From Agromyces mangrovi (GTDB lineage Bacteria; Actinomycetota; Actinomycetes; Actinomycetales; Microbacteriaceae): a DNA stretch of 64,000 nt. The stretch lies in assembly GCF_030296695.1 (NCBI RefSeq), contig NZ_AP027737.1:2542001-2606000 (forward strand), given 5' to 3'. The position numbers and the translations under genes were made by a program. Below, one piece after another: positions 1 to 7,727 of the stretch; positions within the stretch are counted from its first letter, which is position 1, and each line of letters starts with the position of its first letter. The notes beneath the pieces were generated by a model. That model saw nothing but the letters and a program-made list of their open reading frames with translations. It was not told the origin of the DNA and did no database searches.

Positions 1-110
1 TCGCCGTCGAAGGGCGCGAATTGGGGGTCTCCACGGCGGTCTACTCCAGCGACTGGGAGGAGTACTGGTTCATCGACGGCGCGTGGAGCACCGACTACTT
101 CAGCGAGTGA
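1..110 (+). CDS. C-terminal fragment of an unknown protein
   Basis: Only the last 35 codons are inside the window, in the frame whose codons begin at position 3 and which stops with TGA at 108-110. The fragment is rich in Trp, Tyr and acidic residues and ends WSTDYFSE. It reads like genuine high-GC coding sequence, with G or C in most third positions. I do not recognise the family. The gene converges on the SnoaL-like gene, with one 51-nt palindromic repeat between them. Confidence 0.6.
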   Translation, partial: AVEGRELGVSTAVYSSDWEEYWFIDGAWSTDYFSE

Positions 111-146
111 AGCCGGCGTGCGTGCCGGAGCGCAGGACCGCCGGCC

Positions 147-197
147 GAGTACGCGAAATGCGGGAACCGCGGGGAGGTTCCTGCATCTTGCGTACTC
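147..197. repeat. 51-nt palindromic repeat, copy A1
   Basis: The left arm is GAGTACGCGAAATGCGGGAA and the right arm ends TTGCGTACTC, so the ends pair as a hairpin. It is exactly 51 nt, like six other copies in this window, and sits between two convergent genes. Confidence 0.85.
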
Positions 198-226
198 CGT
201 GGCCGTGGAGTTGCACCGAGCCGGCG

Positions 227-622
227 TCAGTCCGTCGGGTCGGCGTGGCGGTGCACCACGCGCCAGGCGCCGTCTTCGCGGCGGTAGACCTGCGTCGAGC
301 GCACGGTCATCGTGCGCGTCTTCCCGTTGACGTCGCAGGTGATGCGCTCGTAGCCCGCGGTGAACGCCATGTCGCCGACGACGTCGGACGAGATGAGCTC
401 GAGCGAGTACGCGGAGCAGTGCGAGAAGGTCGTGGCGAGTTCCTCGAACGCGCCGACGAGTTCCGCGCGGCCCACGGCGTTGCGCCACGCACCGAGCACG
501 CTGACGGGTTCGGTCGAGGACCAGATCGCCCTGCGGGGGCCGTCGTCGCCGTTGAACAACGCCCGCTCCGCTGCCACCAGATCACCGTGCACCCACGAGA
601 GAAATTCCTGATGATCGCTCAT
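227..622 (-). CDS. SnoaL-like / NTF2-fold protein
   Basis: This 131-residue protein resembles the DUF4440/SnoaL-like NTF2 superfamily. It has an N-terminal helix (FLSWVHGDLVAAERALFNGD), a middle region with a TEPVSVLGAW segment, and C-terminal strands ending YRREDGAWRVVHRHAD, the usual last strand of these cone-shaped domains. Members act as small hydrolases, isomerases or ligand-binding proteins, so no substrate can be given. I chose the ATG at 622 (MSDHQEF) because the in-frame upstream extension to 679 is Pro/Arg-rich and unlike the family. A 131-nt inverted-repeat element begins 66 nt upstream. Confidence 0.75.
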   Translation of the reverse strand: MSDHQEFLSWVHGDLVAAERALFNGDDGPRRAIWSSTEPVSVLGAWRNAVGRAELVGAFEELATTFSHCSAYSLELISSDVVGDMAFTAGYERITCDVNGKTRTMTVRSTQVYRREDGAWRVVHRHADPTD

Positions 623-687
623 GCCCTCAGCATCCTCCCGTGCGCGCGCAGGCACAACCGGGCGCGCGGGCGGGTGCATGCGGCAGG

Positions 688-818
688 CACTTTTCAGGAA
701 GCCGCGATCGGCTCGCGATACAGATCGGCCCCCGCCCCAACGTCACGCACGATGGCTGCACGATTCGTGCAGGTGTGCATGAATCCGCACTCGGCCACGC
801 GGGCGTTCCTGAAAAGTG
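688..818. repeat. 131-nt inverted-repeat element, copy B1
   Basis: The left end is CACTTTTCAGGA (688-699) and the right end is its exact complement TCCTGAAAAGTG (807-818). Three other copies of nearly identical length occur at 30995, 32856 and 52903. The interiors differ strongly; this one contains a smaller palindrome around CTGCACGATTCGTGCAG. Confidence 0.85.
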
Positions 819-946
819 ACCACACCGGGGAGGCGGGGTGGCGGTCGAAGCGCGGTCAACGGGGCCTGGGCAGGGTGCGGGCGCCGCCGGCCGCGTCCTG
901 GCGTGCGGGAAATCGCTCTCCCCAAAACCGAGCAAGCCTCCGGCAT

Positions 947-1038
947 TTGAACCGCTTCAACCAATTTGCATGAACCGCTTCAAATCCGGCCGGCATCTCG
1001 CTATGGTGGGCGCTGAACGAGCCTGAATCGATTCAGGC
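947..1038 (+). promoter_or_regulatory. Three LacI-type operators upstream of the GH106 gene
   Basis: TGAACCGCTTCA occurs twice (948-959 and 971-982, 23 bp apart), followed by the perfect palindrome GCCTGAATCGATTCAGGC (1021-1038). All fit the TGAAnCGnTTCA pattern of LacI-family operators. The third shares its 14-nt core CTGAATCGATTCAG with the site between lacI and rhaT at 35886-35901. A -10-like TATGGT lies at 1002-1007, so the last site would overlap the transcription start. The promoter call is inference. Confidence 0.75.
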
Positions 1039-1104
1039 AGCGGAGCGACGCGGCCACCGGCCGCGCCGCCCGCACGCACCGGAACAGCTCAAGGGAGAGT
1101 GACG

Positions 1105-4100
1105 ATGTCCACACATCCACGTTGGCGGCACACATGGAGGGCGGGCCTCGTCGGCGTCGCCAGCTGTGCACTGGTCGCCGGAACCGTGACCGCGACTTCC
1201 GCGGCCGAGCCGCCGAGCAGCGCGACCACAGCAGCGTCCTCCGCATTCGCGCAGACGCTCGAGTCGGCCTACATCGACCCCGATCGCGTCTTCAGCTCCG
1301 ACGTGCGGTGGTGGCTCGGCGAGGCGGCCCACACCGACGAGGTGCTGCTCGAGCAGATCCAGACGCTCTACGACGGCGGCTTCCGCGGCGTCGAGCTGTG
1401 CATGCAGAACGACAACGCCGCGCCGAACACCGAGTACGCCTACGGTTCCGAGCAGTGGACCCACAAGTGGAACCTGCTCATGAACAAGATGCTCGACCTC
1501 GGCATGGCCGTGTACCTCACCTCGGGCACCAACTGGGCGACCTCGAACGTGCCGGGCCTCGACCCGACCAGCCAGGCCGCCATGCAGAACCTCACCCTCG
1601 GCACGGGCACGGTCGCGGCGGGCGAAGAGCTCACCGCGCTGCCGGCGCCGGCCGAGGGCGACCGCGAGGAGGGGGCATCCTTCGTCACCGCCTACGCGTA
1701 CCGGGTCGTCGACGGCGATGCGGTCGACCCCGACAGCTTCGTCGACCTCGAGGGCCTCGTCAGCGAGGGGGCGGATGTCTGGGAGCAGACGCTCTCGTGG
1801 ACCGCACCCGACGACGGCACCTACCGCGTCTTCGGCATGTGGACGCAGGGCACCTTCCAGGAGGAGAACCCCTCGGCCGAGCCGAGCTTCACGACGAACT
1901 ACTTCGACGAGCGCGGCGTCGACGCGCTGCGTGCGTTCTGGGAGGAGCACTACCTCGCCGACCCGGCGCTGCGCGAGAAGATCCTCGAGGGCGACGTGCA
2001 GCTGTTCATGGACTCGCTCGAGATCGAGACCGGCGAGGGCTTCACGTTCTGGTCGGAGGACATGCTCGAGGAGTTCGAGGCGCGCAAGGGCTACGACGCA
2101 ACGCCGTACCTGTTCCTGATCGACGGCGCGAGCGCGACGTTCAACATGCCCTACCACTCCGTCGCGACGACCGGCACCTACCGCCTCGACGGCGATGAGA
2201 GCCTGCGCCAGCGCATCGTCAACGACTGGATGGACGTGCAGACCCAGCTCTACCGCGAGCGCATGCTGCAGCCGCTCAAGGAGTGGCTCAACTCGGTGGG
2301 CATCGAGACGCGCGCGCAGATCTCCTACGGCAAGTCCATGGAGCTGTCCGAGCCGGCGATGGACGTCGACTACCCCGAGGCCGAGAACCTCAACCAGTAC
2401 AACCAGATCGACATCTTCCGCTCCTGGACGGGCGGCGCGAAGCTCGAGAACAAGGTGCTCTCGAGCGAGACCAGCGCGATTCCGATCGGCTGGAGCGCGA
2501 CGACGCAGACGCGCCTGCAGGACGCGTACTCGACGTACGCGGCCGGCTTCCAGCGCATCGTCTGGCACGTCTGGGCGGCCGAGTGGGGCTACAGCGCACC
2601 CGAGTGGCCCGGGTTCAACCCGTCGCCGCTGCGCTTCCTACGGTTCCCGCTGCTCGGGGCCCGCGACCCGGGCGCCGAGAACTACGACGAGCTGAACGCG
2701 CACCTCGGTCGCGTGCAGCAGCTCATGCAGACCGGCACCTCGCGCACCGACGTCGGATTCATCAACCAGAAGTGGATCCACGGCATGGTCTTCGGCGGTG
2801 GCACGGGCGACGACAACAACCAGATGAACTGGCAGCTCGCGCACCAGGGCATCAACTACCGCTCGACCGAACTGCAGGACAACGGCTACACGTACGACTA
2901 CTTCAGCCCGCGGTTCCTGTTCGACGACGACGTCTCGTTCAACGCCGAGACCCAGACGATCGAGCAGGCCGGGTACAAGGCGATCGTGCTGTACCAGGAC
3001 TGGCTCGACCCCGACGGTGCCGCACGCATCCTCGACTGGGCGAAGCAGGGCCTGAAGGTCGTCATCCTCGAGGATGCCGCGTCGCAGACGCCGTACAACG
3101 ACGGCCGTGACGCTGAGCTCGCCGCCATCATGGACGAGCTGACGTCGCTGCCGACCGTGCGCACGGCCGAGGTGTTCGACACCCCGGCGGCGGGCTACTT
3201 CAGCTCGGAGCCCGGCGGCTACGACGACAACGTGCTGGAGCAGCTGCAGGACCTCGGCGTGCACCCGTACAGCGGCTACGCCGAGGAGAACCACCAGCTC
3301 CTCTCGCAGACGCGCCAGGACGACGAGGGCAACCAGTACGTCTACCTCTACAACTACGACGACGGCTCGTACCACCAGTTCAGCCACAAGGAGGAGGTGC
3401 GCAACGAGGACCACGGCACGAACATCCAGACCGACATCGTGCAGGACGGCCTCTTCGTCCCGTACACCATCGACGCTTGGACCGGCGAGGTCACCGAGCT
3501 GGCCGACTACTCGTGGGAGGACGGCAAGACGATCGTTCCGGTCGACCTCGACTACAACGACATCGCCCTGCTGGCGTTCGAGAAGACGGATGCCGCGCAG
3601 CTGCGCGTCGAGTCGACGAACGCCGACTCCGCTGCATCCGTCGGCGGCGACGTGGTGGTGCGCACGACCGGAGGCGGTGCGGTCGAGACCGCGCTGAGCG
3701 ACGGCCGCGAGTACACCGACCAGGTCGACGTGCCCGCAGCGTTCGACATCACCGACTGGAACCTCACGGTGCAGTCGTGGCGTCCGAACGACACCCTGGG
3801 CGACCTCGTGCGCAGCGAGACGGTCGGTTCCTCGAACACGACGAACTACACGACGTCGACCGTGAAGACCGCGATCGAGGTCGAGCTCGAGACGCTCACG
3901 ACGTGGGACGAGATTCCCGAGGTGGGTCGCGCGGTCTCCGGCGAGGGGCGCTACGAGGCCACCTTCGAATGGGATGCGGATGCCGCGAGCGGCGCGTACC
4001 TCGACTTCGGCGACTCGCTGGAGGAGACGATGGCGGTCTGGATCAACGGGCACCACGTGGGCGGCGACGTCAGCACGAACCCGACGAAGGTCGCCAAGAA

Positions 4101-4686
4101 CGTCGGGGGAGTCGGCAAGCCGACCATCGACGACGGCACCGGCCAGCAGGTTCCGCTCGTGGGCGACGACCTCTACACCGGCGGCGTCAGCTTCATGAAG
4201 CCGACGGCCGACGTGAGCGAGTACCTCGTCGACGGTGAGAACGAGATCGTCATCGAGTACAACTCGGTGCTGGCGAACGTGCAGCTCGATCGCGGCATCG
4301 TGCGCGAGCAGCAGAACGCCAGCAACTGGTGGGGCTACGACGTCGAGTACCTGTCGTTCGGGCCGCAGCAGGCGGTGCTCGTGCCGTTCGCGGAGGTCGT
4401 GTACCCGGCCGCCACGTTCGACAACCTCGATGCGCTGATCGATTCGCTCGAGGCATCCGGCGACCTCAACGCCAACCTGGCGGCCAACCTCCGCAAGGCG
4501 GCCGACAAGGCCGAGGCCTTCGCGGCGGCGGGCAAGACGCAGGCGGCCGAGAGCCAGTTGCGGGCGCTGCTCAACTCCATCGGCAACGCGAAGGAGGGTC
4601 GCGCCTCGGCCGAGGCCGCGGACGACCTGACCCAGCTCGCCGGGGTGCTGCAGCGGATGCTCCGCGCGGAAGGAGGCCCGCAGTAG
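1105..4686 (+). CDS. Secreted GH106-type glycoside hydrolase (alpha-L-rhamnosidase-like) with C-terminal FIMAH-like domain
   Basis: The product is 1193 residues with a signal peptide (about 1-35, ending TATSAAEPP), so it is probably exported to cleave rhamnose-containing polysaccharide or glycosides. The N-terminal segment around FSSDVRWWLGEA and YDGGFRGVEL, and the central MDSLEIETG...EARKGYDATPYL (about 302-335), resemble GH106. A beta-sandwich like galactose-binding modules lies near residues 930-1065. The helical end (about 1105-1190, DALIDSLEASGDLNANLAAN) resembles the FIMAH domain of secreted enzymes. ATG 1105 was preferred over GTG 1099 because AAGGGA at 1091-1096 is well spaced. LacI-type operators shared with the rhamnose importer support the assignment. 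The exact substrate is not shown; another GH106-like specificity is possible. Confidence 0.75.
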   Translation: MSTHPRWRHTWRAGLVGVASCALVAGTVTATSAAEPPSSATTAASSAFAQTLESAYIDPDRVFSSDVRWWLGEAAHTDEVLLEQIQTLYDGGFRGVELCMQNDNAAPNTEYAYGSEQWTHKWNLLMNKMLDLGMAVYLTSGTNWATSNVPGLDPTSQAAMQNLTLGTGTVAAGEELTALPAPAEGDREEGASFVTAYAYRVVDGDAVDPDSFVDLEGLVSEGADVWEQTLSWTAPDDGTYRVFGMWTQGTFQEENPSAEPSFTTNYFDERGVDALRAFWEEHYLADPALREKILEGDVQLFMDSLEIETGEGFTFWSEDMLEEFEARKGYDATPYLFLIDGASATFNMPYHSVATTGTYRLDGDESLRQRIVNDWMDVQTQLYRERMLQPLKEWLNSVGIETRAQISYGKSMELSEPAMDVDYPEAENLNQYNQIDIFRSWTGGAKLENKVLSSETSAIPIGWSATTQTRLQDAYSTYAAGFQRIVWHVWAAEWGYSAPEWPGFNPSPLRFLRFPLLGARDPGAENYDELNAHLGRVQQLMQTGTSRTDVGFINQKWIHGMVFGGGTGDDNNQMNWQLAHQGINYRSTELQDNGYTYDYFSPRFLFDDDVSFNAETQTIEQAGYKAIVLYQDWLDPDGAARILDWAKQGLKVVILEDAASQTPYNDGRDAELAAIMDELTSLPTVRTAEVFDTPAAGYFSSEPGGYDDNVLEQLQDLGVHPYSGYAEENHQLLSQTRQDDEGNQYVYLYNYDDGSYHQFSHKEEVRNEDHGTNIQTDIVQDGLFVPYTIDAWTGEVTELADYSWEDGKTIVPVDLDYNDIALLAFEKTDAAQLRVESTNADSAASVGGDVVVRTTGGGAVETALSDGREYTDQVDVPAAFDITDWNLTVQSWRPNDTLGDLVRSETVGSSNTTNYTTSTVKTAIEVELETLTTWDEIPEVGRAVSGEGRYEATFEWDADAASGAYLDFGDSLEETMAVWINGHHVGGDVSTNPTKVAKNVGGVGKPTIDDGTGQQVPLVGDDLYTGGVSFMKPTADVSEYLVDGENEIVIEYNSVLANVQLDRGIVREQQNASNWWGYDVEYLSFGPQQAVLVPFAEVVYPAATFDNLDALIDSLEASGDLNANLAANLRKAADKAEAFAAAGKTQAAESQLRALLNSIGNAKEGRASAEAADDLTQLAGVLQRMLRAEGGPQ

Positions 4687-4703
4687 GGCCTGCGCACAGG
4701 CAC

Positions 4704-4741
4704 GGCGGCGGCCGCGGGGAAGCCTCCTCGCGGCCGCCGTC
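4704..4741. terminator. Bidirectional hairpin terminator
   Basis: GGCGGCCGCG (4707-4716) pairs with CGCGGCCGCC (4729-4738). It lies 18 nt after the GH106 stop and just before the stop of the convergent flavoprotein gene. There is no U-tract, as is usual in these genomes. Confidence 0.65.
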
Positions 4742-4748
4742 GCGCGTG

Positions 4749-5711
4749 TCAGCCGGCTGCGGCGACCGCGCGGCGCACGTCCTCGCCGACGAGGTCGGCG
4801 TTGATCGCGGTGCCCGCCATCGAGCCAGACGCCATCGCCCACGGCACCGACGACTTCGAGCCGATCACGTTGCCGGCGGCGTAGAGGCCGCGCACGCTGG
4901 TCTGCCCGCTGTCGTCGACGAGCGTCCAGCTCACGCCCTGGTCGCGCATGGTGCGCGCCGACAGGTGGCGCAGCACGGCGTCGCTCGGCACCGACTTCGG
5001 CGCGACGAACAGCACGTCGACGGCGCGTTCGGTGCCGTCGGCGAAGCGGATGCCCGTGAGCTGCCCCGTCTCGTCGGACAGCACGCGCTCCACCTCGGCC
5101 GGTTCGAGGGCGATGTCGCGTGCGTCGAGCTCGCCGCGCACCCGCTCGGTGATGGTCGCGCCGTCGGCGAGGAAGGTCACGTCGCCCGCGACCTGGCGCA
5201 TGAGCTGCGCCTGGTACGGGTCGGGCCGCGCGGTGCCGAGCACGGCGACGCGGCGGCCGCGCTGCTCCCACCCGTCGCAATAGGGGCACATGAACACGCC
5301 GCGGCCCCACTGGTCGGCGAGCCCCGGAATGTCGGGCAGTTCGTCGACGAGTCCCGTTGCGACGAGCAGGCGCCGGGCCGTGTACCGCTCGTCGCTCGAG
5401 AGCAGCACCTCGAAGCCGGGCACGTCGTCGGCGAACGACGTGGCGCTGGTCACGGTGCCGGATGCGACGGAGACGTCGTACCGGGTCAGCTCGGCGCGGC
5501 CCGCGGCGAGGAGGTCGCCCGGGGGCGTCTCGTCGCGCCCGAGCACGCCGTGCATGTGCACGGCGGTGGCGTTGCGGGGGCTGCCGGCGTCGATCACGAG
5601 CACCCGGCGGCGCGCTCTTCCGAGGATGAGCGCTGCGCTGAGGCCGGCGGCACCGCCGCCGACGATGATCACGTCCCAGTCGTGGCGCTGCGGCGCCGTG
5701 GCATCCGTCAT
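4749..5711 (-). CDS. Thioredoxin-reductase-like FAD/NAD(P)-dependent oxidoreductase
   Basis: The 320-residue product has an N-terminal FAD-binding motif (DVIIVGGGAAGLSAALILGR, about 11-30), a CPYC redox centre in GVFMCPYCDGWE (about residues 140-150), an NAD(P)-binding segment (RRVAVLGTA) and a C-terminal FAD contact (GLYAAGNVIG). This is the two-domain architecture of low-molecular-weight thioredoxin reductases and related flavoproteins such as GliT or HcpR-like enzymes. The CPYC variant is typical of the broader class rather than of TrxB proper (CATC). Start ATG 5711 follows GGAGGAGC with good spacing. The long upstream extension runs through palindromic repeats and is not coding. The partner thiol protein is unknown. 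Confidence 0.85.
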   Translation of the reverse strand: MTDATAPQRHDWDVIIVGGGAAGLSAALILGRARRRVLVIDAGSPRNATAVHMHGVLGRDETPPGDLLAAGRAELTRYDVSVASGTVTSATSFADDVPGFEVLLSSDERYTARRLLVATGLVDELPDIPGLADQWGRGVFMCPYCDGWEQRGRRVAVLGTARPDPYQAQLMRQVAGDVTFLADGATITERVRGELDARDIALEPAEVERVLSDETGQLTGIRFADGTERAVDVLFVAPKSVPSDAVLRHLSARTMRDQGVSWTLVDDSGQTSVRGLYAAGNVIGSKSSVPWAMASGSMAGTAINADLVGEDVRRAVAAAG

Positions 5712-5788
5712 CGAGGCTCCTCCTCCGCTGATTCCAGCGTACTCGCGGGTCGCGCCCCGGCGCAGTGGGTCACGACCCGCACGCGACC

Positions 5789-5839
5789 GAGTACGCAACG
5801 TGCGGAATCGCCGTCGCGATTCACGCCGTTTGCGTACTC
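5789..5839. repeat. 51-nt palindromic repeat, copy A2
   Basis: GAGTACGC at 5789 pairs with GCGTACTC ending at 5839, and pairing extends outward to ACCGAG/CTCGGT. It lies between the divergent flavoprotein and vapB genes, 23 nt from copy A3. Confidence 0.85.
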
Positions 5840-5862
5840 GGTGGGGACGCCGCGCTGCGATC

Positions 5863-5913
5863 GAGTGCGCGAAGTGCGGGAATGCTCGCGCGATTCCCGC
5901 AGTCTGCGTACTC
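5863..5913. repeat. 51-nt palindromic repeat, copy A3
   Basis: The left arm GAGTGCGCGAAGTGCGGGAA and right arm TTCCCGCAGTCTGCGTACTC form the hairpin. It is in the same orientation as A2 and 62 nt before the vapB start. Confidence 0.85.
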
Positions 5914-5931
5914 CGCGCAGAGCTGCGGATT

Positions 5932-5963
5932 GATGCGGTGATGCCGTGATGCGGTGATGCGGT
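5932..5963 (+). repeat. Four tandem 8-bp units before vapB
   Basis: Units GATGCGGT, GATGCCGT, GATGCGGT, GATGCGGT run head to tail and end 11 nt before the vapB ATG. They occupy the place of the promoter and ribosome-binding region. Confidence 0.8.
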
Positions 5964-5974
5964 AGCATCGACGC

Positions 5975-6202
5975 ATGCGAACGACTCTCGACCTGGACGC
6001 CGGCGTGCTACGCGCTGCGCGCGCGCTCGCTGACCATGAGCGCATCTCGCTGGGGGCTGCGGTGTCGGAGCTCGCGCGGCGTGGAATGGTGACCGGGCCG
6101 GGTGCAGTCGCACCCGACGGCTTCCCGATCCTTGCGCAGGGCTCGGCTGACTTCGTGATCACGTCCGACGTCGTCGCTGACTATCGAGACGACGAGGGAT
6201 GA
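5975..6202 (+). CDS. vapB: VapB-type antitoxin (ribbon-helix-helix)
   Basis: This 75-residue protein begins MRTTLDLDAGVLRAARALAD, a typical ribbon-helix-helix strand and helix that binds DNA as a dimer. Its acidic C-terminal tail (VITSDVVADYRDDEG) is likely to wrap the toxin. Its last codons overlap the vapC start by 4 nt (ATGA), the usual arrangement of type II toxin-antitoxin operons. No strong Shine-Dalgarno is visible; tandem 8-bp repeats fill the region just upstream. The family call rests on context plus N-terminal pattern. Confidence 0.85.
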   Translation: MRTTLDLDAGVLRAARALADHERISLGAAVSELARRGMVTGPGAVAPDGFPILAQGSADFVITSDVVADYRDDEG

Positions 6203-6633
6203 CCGCACCGGCGCGGCTCCTCGATGCGAACGTGCTGATCGCGCTGGTCGCTCCGCAACACGCGCACCATGCAGCCGCGCACCGCTGGTTCGCTGGCGTG
6301 GATGCATGGGCGACGACCCCGCTGACGGAGGCTGCGTTCGTTCGTCTGGTTGCGAACCCCGCGGTCACGGGTGCCCCGCACACGCCTGCCGAGGCGTTGG
6401 ACCTGCTGCGGCGGCTGCGGAGCATTCCCGGCCACACCTTCGTCCAGGATGATGTCTCGCTGGTGGACACGTCGGTCGATCTCGGTGCGCTCGTCGGCTA
6501 TCGCCAGGTGACGGACTTCCACCTGCTCGCGCTCGCAGCCGCGAACGGCCTCGTGCTGGCAACCTTCGACGCGCGGTTGCGCGCGGCCGTGGCCCCCGAT
6601 GACCAGGGCTCGATCGAGCTGATCCCCGTCTGA
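6199..6633 (+). CDS. vapC: VapC-type PIN-domain ribonuclease toxin
   Basis: The 144-residue protein carries PIN-domain acidic residues: Asp in LLDANVLIAL (about residue 8), Glu in PLTEAAFVRL (about 41), and the C-terminal pair in QVTDFHLLALA and ATFDARL. These form the Mg-dependent active site that cleaves RNA. It is co-transcribed with and overlaps vapB, which should neutralise it. The module is bracketed by 51-nt repeats (A2/A3 upstream, A4 downstream). The RNA target cannot be deduced. Confidence 0.88.
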   Translation: MTAPARLLDANVLIALVAPQHAHHAAAHRWFAGVDAWATTPLTEAAFVRLVANPAVTGAPHTPAEALDLLRRLRSIPGHTFVQDDVSLVDTSVDLGALVGYRQVTDFHLLALAAANGLVLATFDARLRAAVAPDDQGSIELIPV

Positions 6634-6651
6634 AACGGCGGGCGGCCGACC

Positions 6652-6702
6652 GCGACCGCAACATGCGGAATCGCCGCCGCGATTCCCACCATCTGCGTAC
6701 TC
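6652..6702. repeat. 51-nt palindromic repeat, copy A4 (degenerate left arm)
   Basis: The right end ATCTGCGTACTC is intact. The left arm GCGACCGCAACATGCGGAAT has lost GAGTACG but keeps the inner part. Length and position match the other copies. It lies between vapC and the glycosylase gene. Confidence 0.75.
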
Positions 6703-6742
6703 GGTGGGGCCGCGGCGCTGCGGGGTGTGCGAGGCTGGCCGC

Positions 6743-7675
6743 ATGCCGGAGTCGCCGGAGGTGCAGGCGCTCGCCGAGGAGGTCGGCGCGCGGCTGGCGG
6801 GGCGCTCGTTCGCGGACGCGGACGTGCTCGAGTTCCGCGTGCAGAAGACGCGGGCACGACCGCTGTCGTCGCTCGTCGGCGAGCGGGTCGACCGGGTCGA
6901 GCGGCACGGCAAGTTGCTCGACGTCGCCTTCGCGAACGGGGCGCACCTGGTCGTCTCGCTCGGGCGACACGGCTGGGCGAGATGGGGCGGGGCGGATGCC
7001 CCTGAGTCGACGGATGCCTCCGAGAAGACGGATGCCTCCGAGACCACGGGTGCCCTTGAGCCGGCCAGCGCCCCGACCGCACCCGACCCCGCAGAACCCC
7101 CGCCGCCCGCGCTCGCAGCTCTGACCTTCGACGACGGATCCACCCTCGAACTGACCGACGCCGGCGGCTGGGTCTCGCTCGGCTGCTGGGTGGTCGACGA
7201 CCCGCACGACGTGCCCGCCGTGGCGAAGCTCGGGCCGGACCCCGCCGACCCCGCCTACGACCGCGACGACTTCGACCGTGCGTTCGGCACGCGCCGCAAG
7301 CAGGTGAAGGCGGTGCTGCAGGAGCAGGAGTCGATCGCGGGCATCGGCAACGCGTACTCCGACGAGATCCTCCACGCGGCGCGCGTGTCGCCCGTCGTGC
7401 ACGCGGCGGCGCTCGACGACGACGAGCGCGACCGTCTCTTCGCCGCGACCGTCGAGGTGGTGCGCGAGGCGATCGCGGCTCGCCGGGGCATCCGCATCGC
7501 CGATCTCAAGGCCGCCAAGGTCGCCGCGATGCGCGTGCACGGCCGCGCGGGCGATGCCTGCCCGCGATGCGGCGACGAGATCCGCGACTTCACGTTCGCG
7601 AGCACGACCGCGCAGTACAGCCCGACGTGCCAGACCGGCGGCGAGGTGCTCCCGCTGCGCGACGGAGGCGACTAG
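6743..7675 (+). CDS. Fpg/Nei-family DNA glycosylase/AP lyase
   Basis: The 310-residue product starts MPESPEVQ; after Met removal Pro-1 and Glu-2 are the catalytic residues of formamidopyrimidine/endonuclease VIII glycosylases, which excise oxidised bases. The conserved lysine is in RHGKLLDVAF (about 56), the H2TH region is GIGNAYSDEILHAARVSP, and a C-terminal zinc finger begins CPRCGDEI. The second half of the finger reads YSPTCQTGG, so the usual first cysteine is serine and zinc binding may be altered. A 40-residue Ala/Pro/Glu-rich insert follows GRHGWARWGG (about 85-130), partly built from two 15-nt direct repeats (7010-7024, 7028-7042). A start upstream of MPE would block the catalytic proline, so ATG 6743 is firm. 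Confidence 0.9.
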   Translation: MPESPEVQALAEEVGARLAGRSFADADVLEFRVQKTRARPLSSLVGERVDRVERHGKLLDVAFANGAHLVVSLGRHGWARWGGADAPESTDASEKTDASETTGALEPASAPTAPDPAEPPPPALAALTFDDGSTLELTDAGGWVSLGCWVVDDPHDVPAVAKLGPDPADPAYDRDDFDRAFGTRRKQVKAVLQEQESIAGIGNAYSDEILHAARVSPVVHAAALDDDERDRLFAATVEVVREAIAARRGIRIADLKAAKVAAMRVHGRAGDACPRCGDEIRDFTFASTTAQYSPTCQTGGEVLPLRDGGD

Positions 7676-7727
7676 CGTCGAGGTCGAACCCGCCGCTCCG
7701 ACGCGGTGGCGAACGCGAGGGGGCGCG

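Larger units (their letters stand above)
623..1104. other. 482-nt divergent intergenic region
   Basis: This gap separates the divergent SnoaL-like and GH106 genes. It holds one copy of the 131-nt inverted-repeat element (688-818) and three LacI-type operators (947-1038). I see nothing recognisable between 819 and 940, and no credible small gene. Confidence 0.7.

Noticed and set aside
1033..2568. Very long reading frames opposite to real genes (also 2638-5310, 7865-10513, 11623-14643, 48029-51238)
   Set aside because: They are Arg/Ala/Val-rich mirrors of genes with strong protein signatures on the other strand, a usual effect of high GC.
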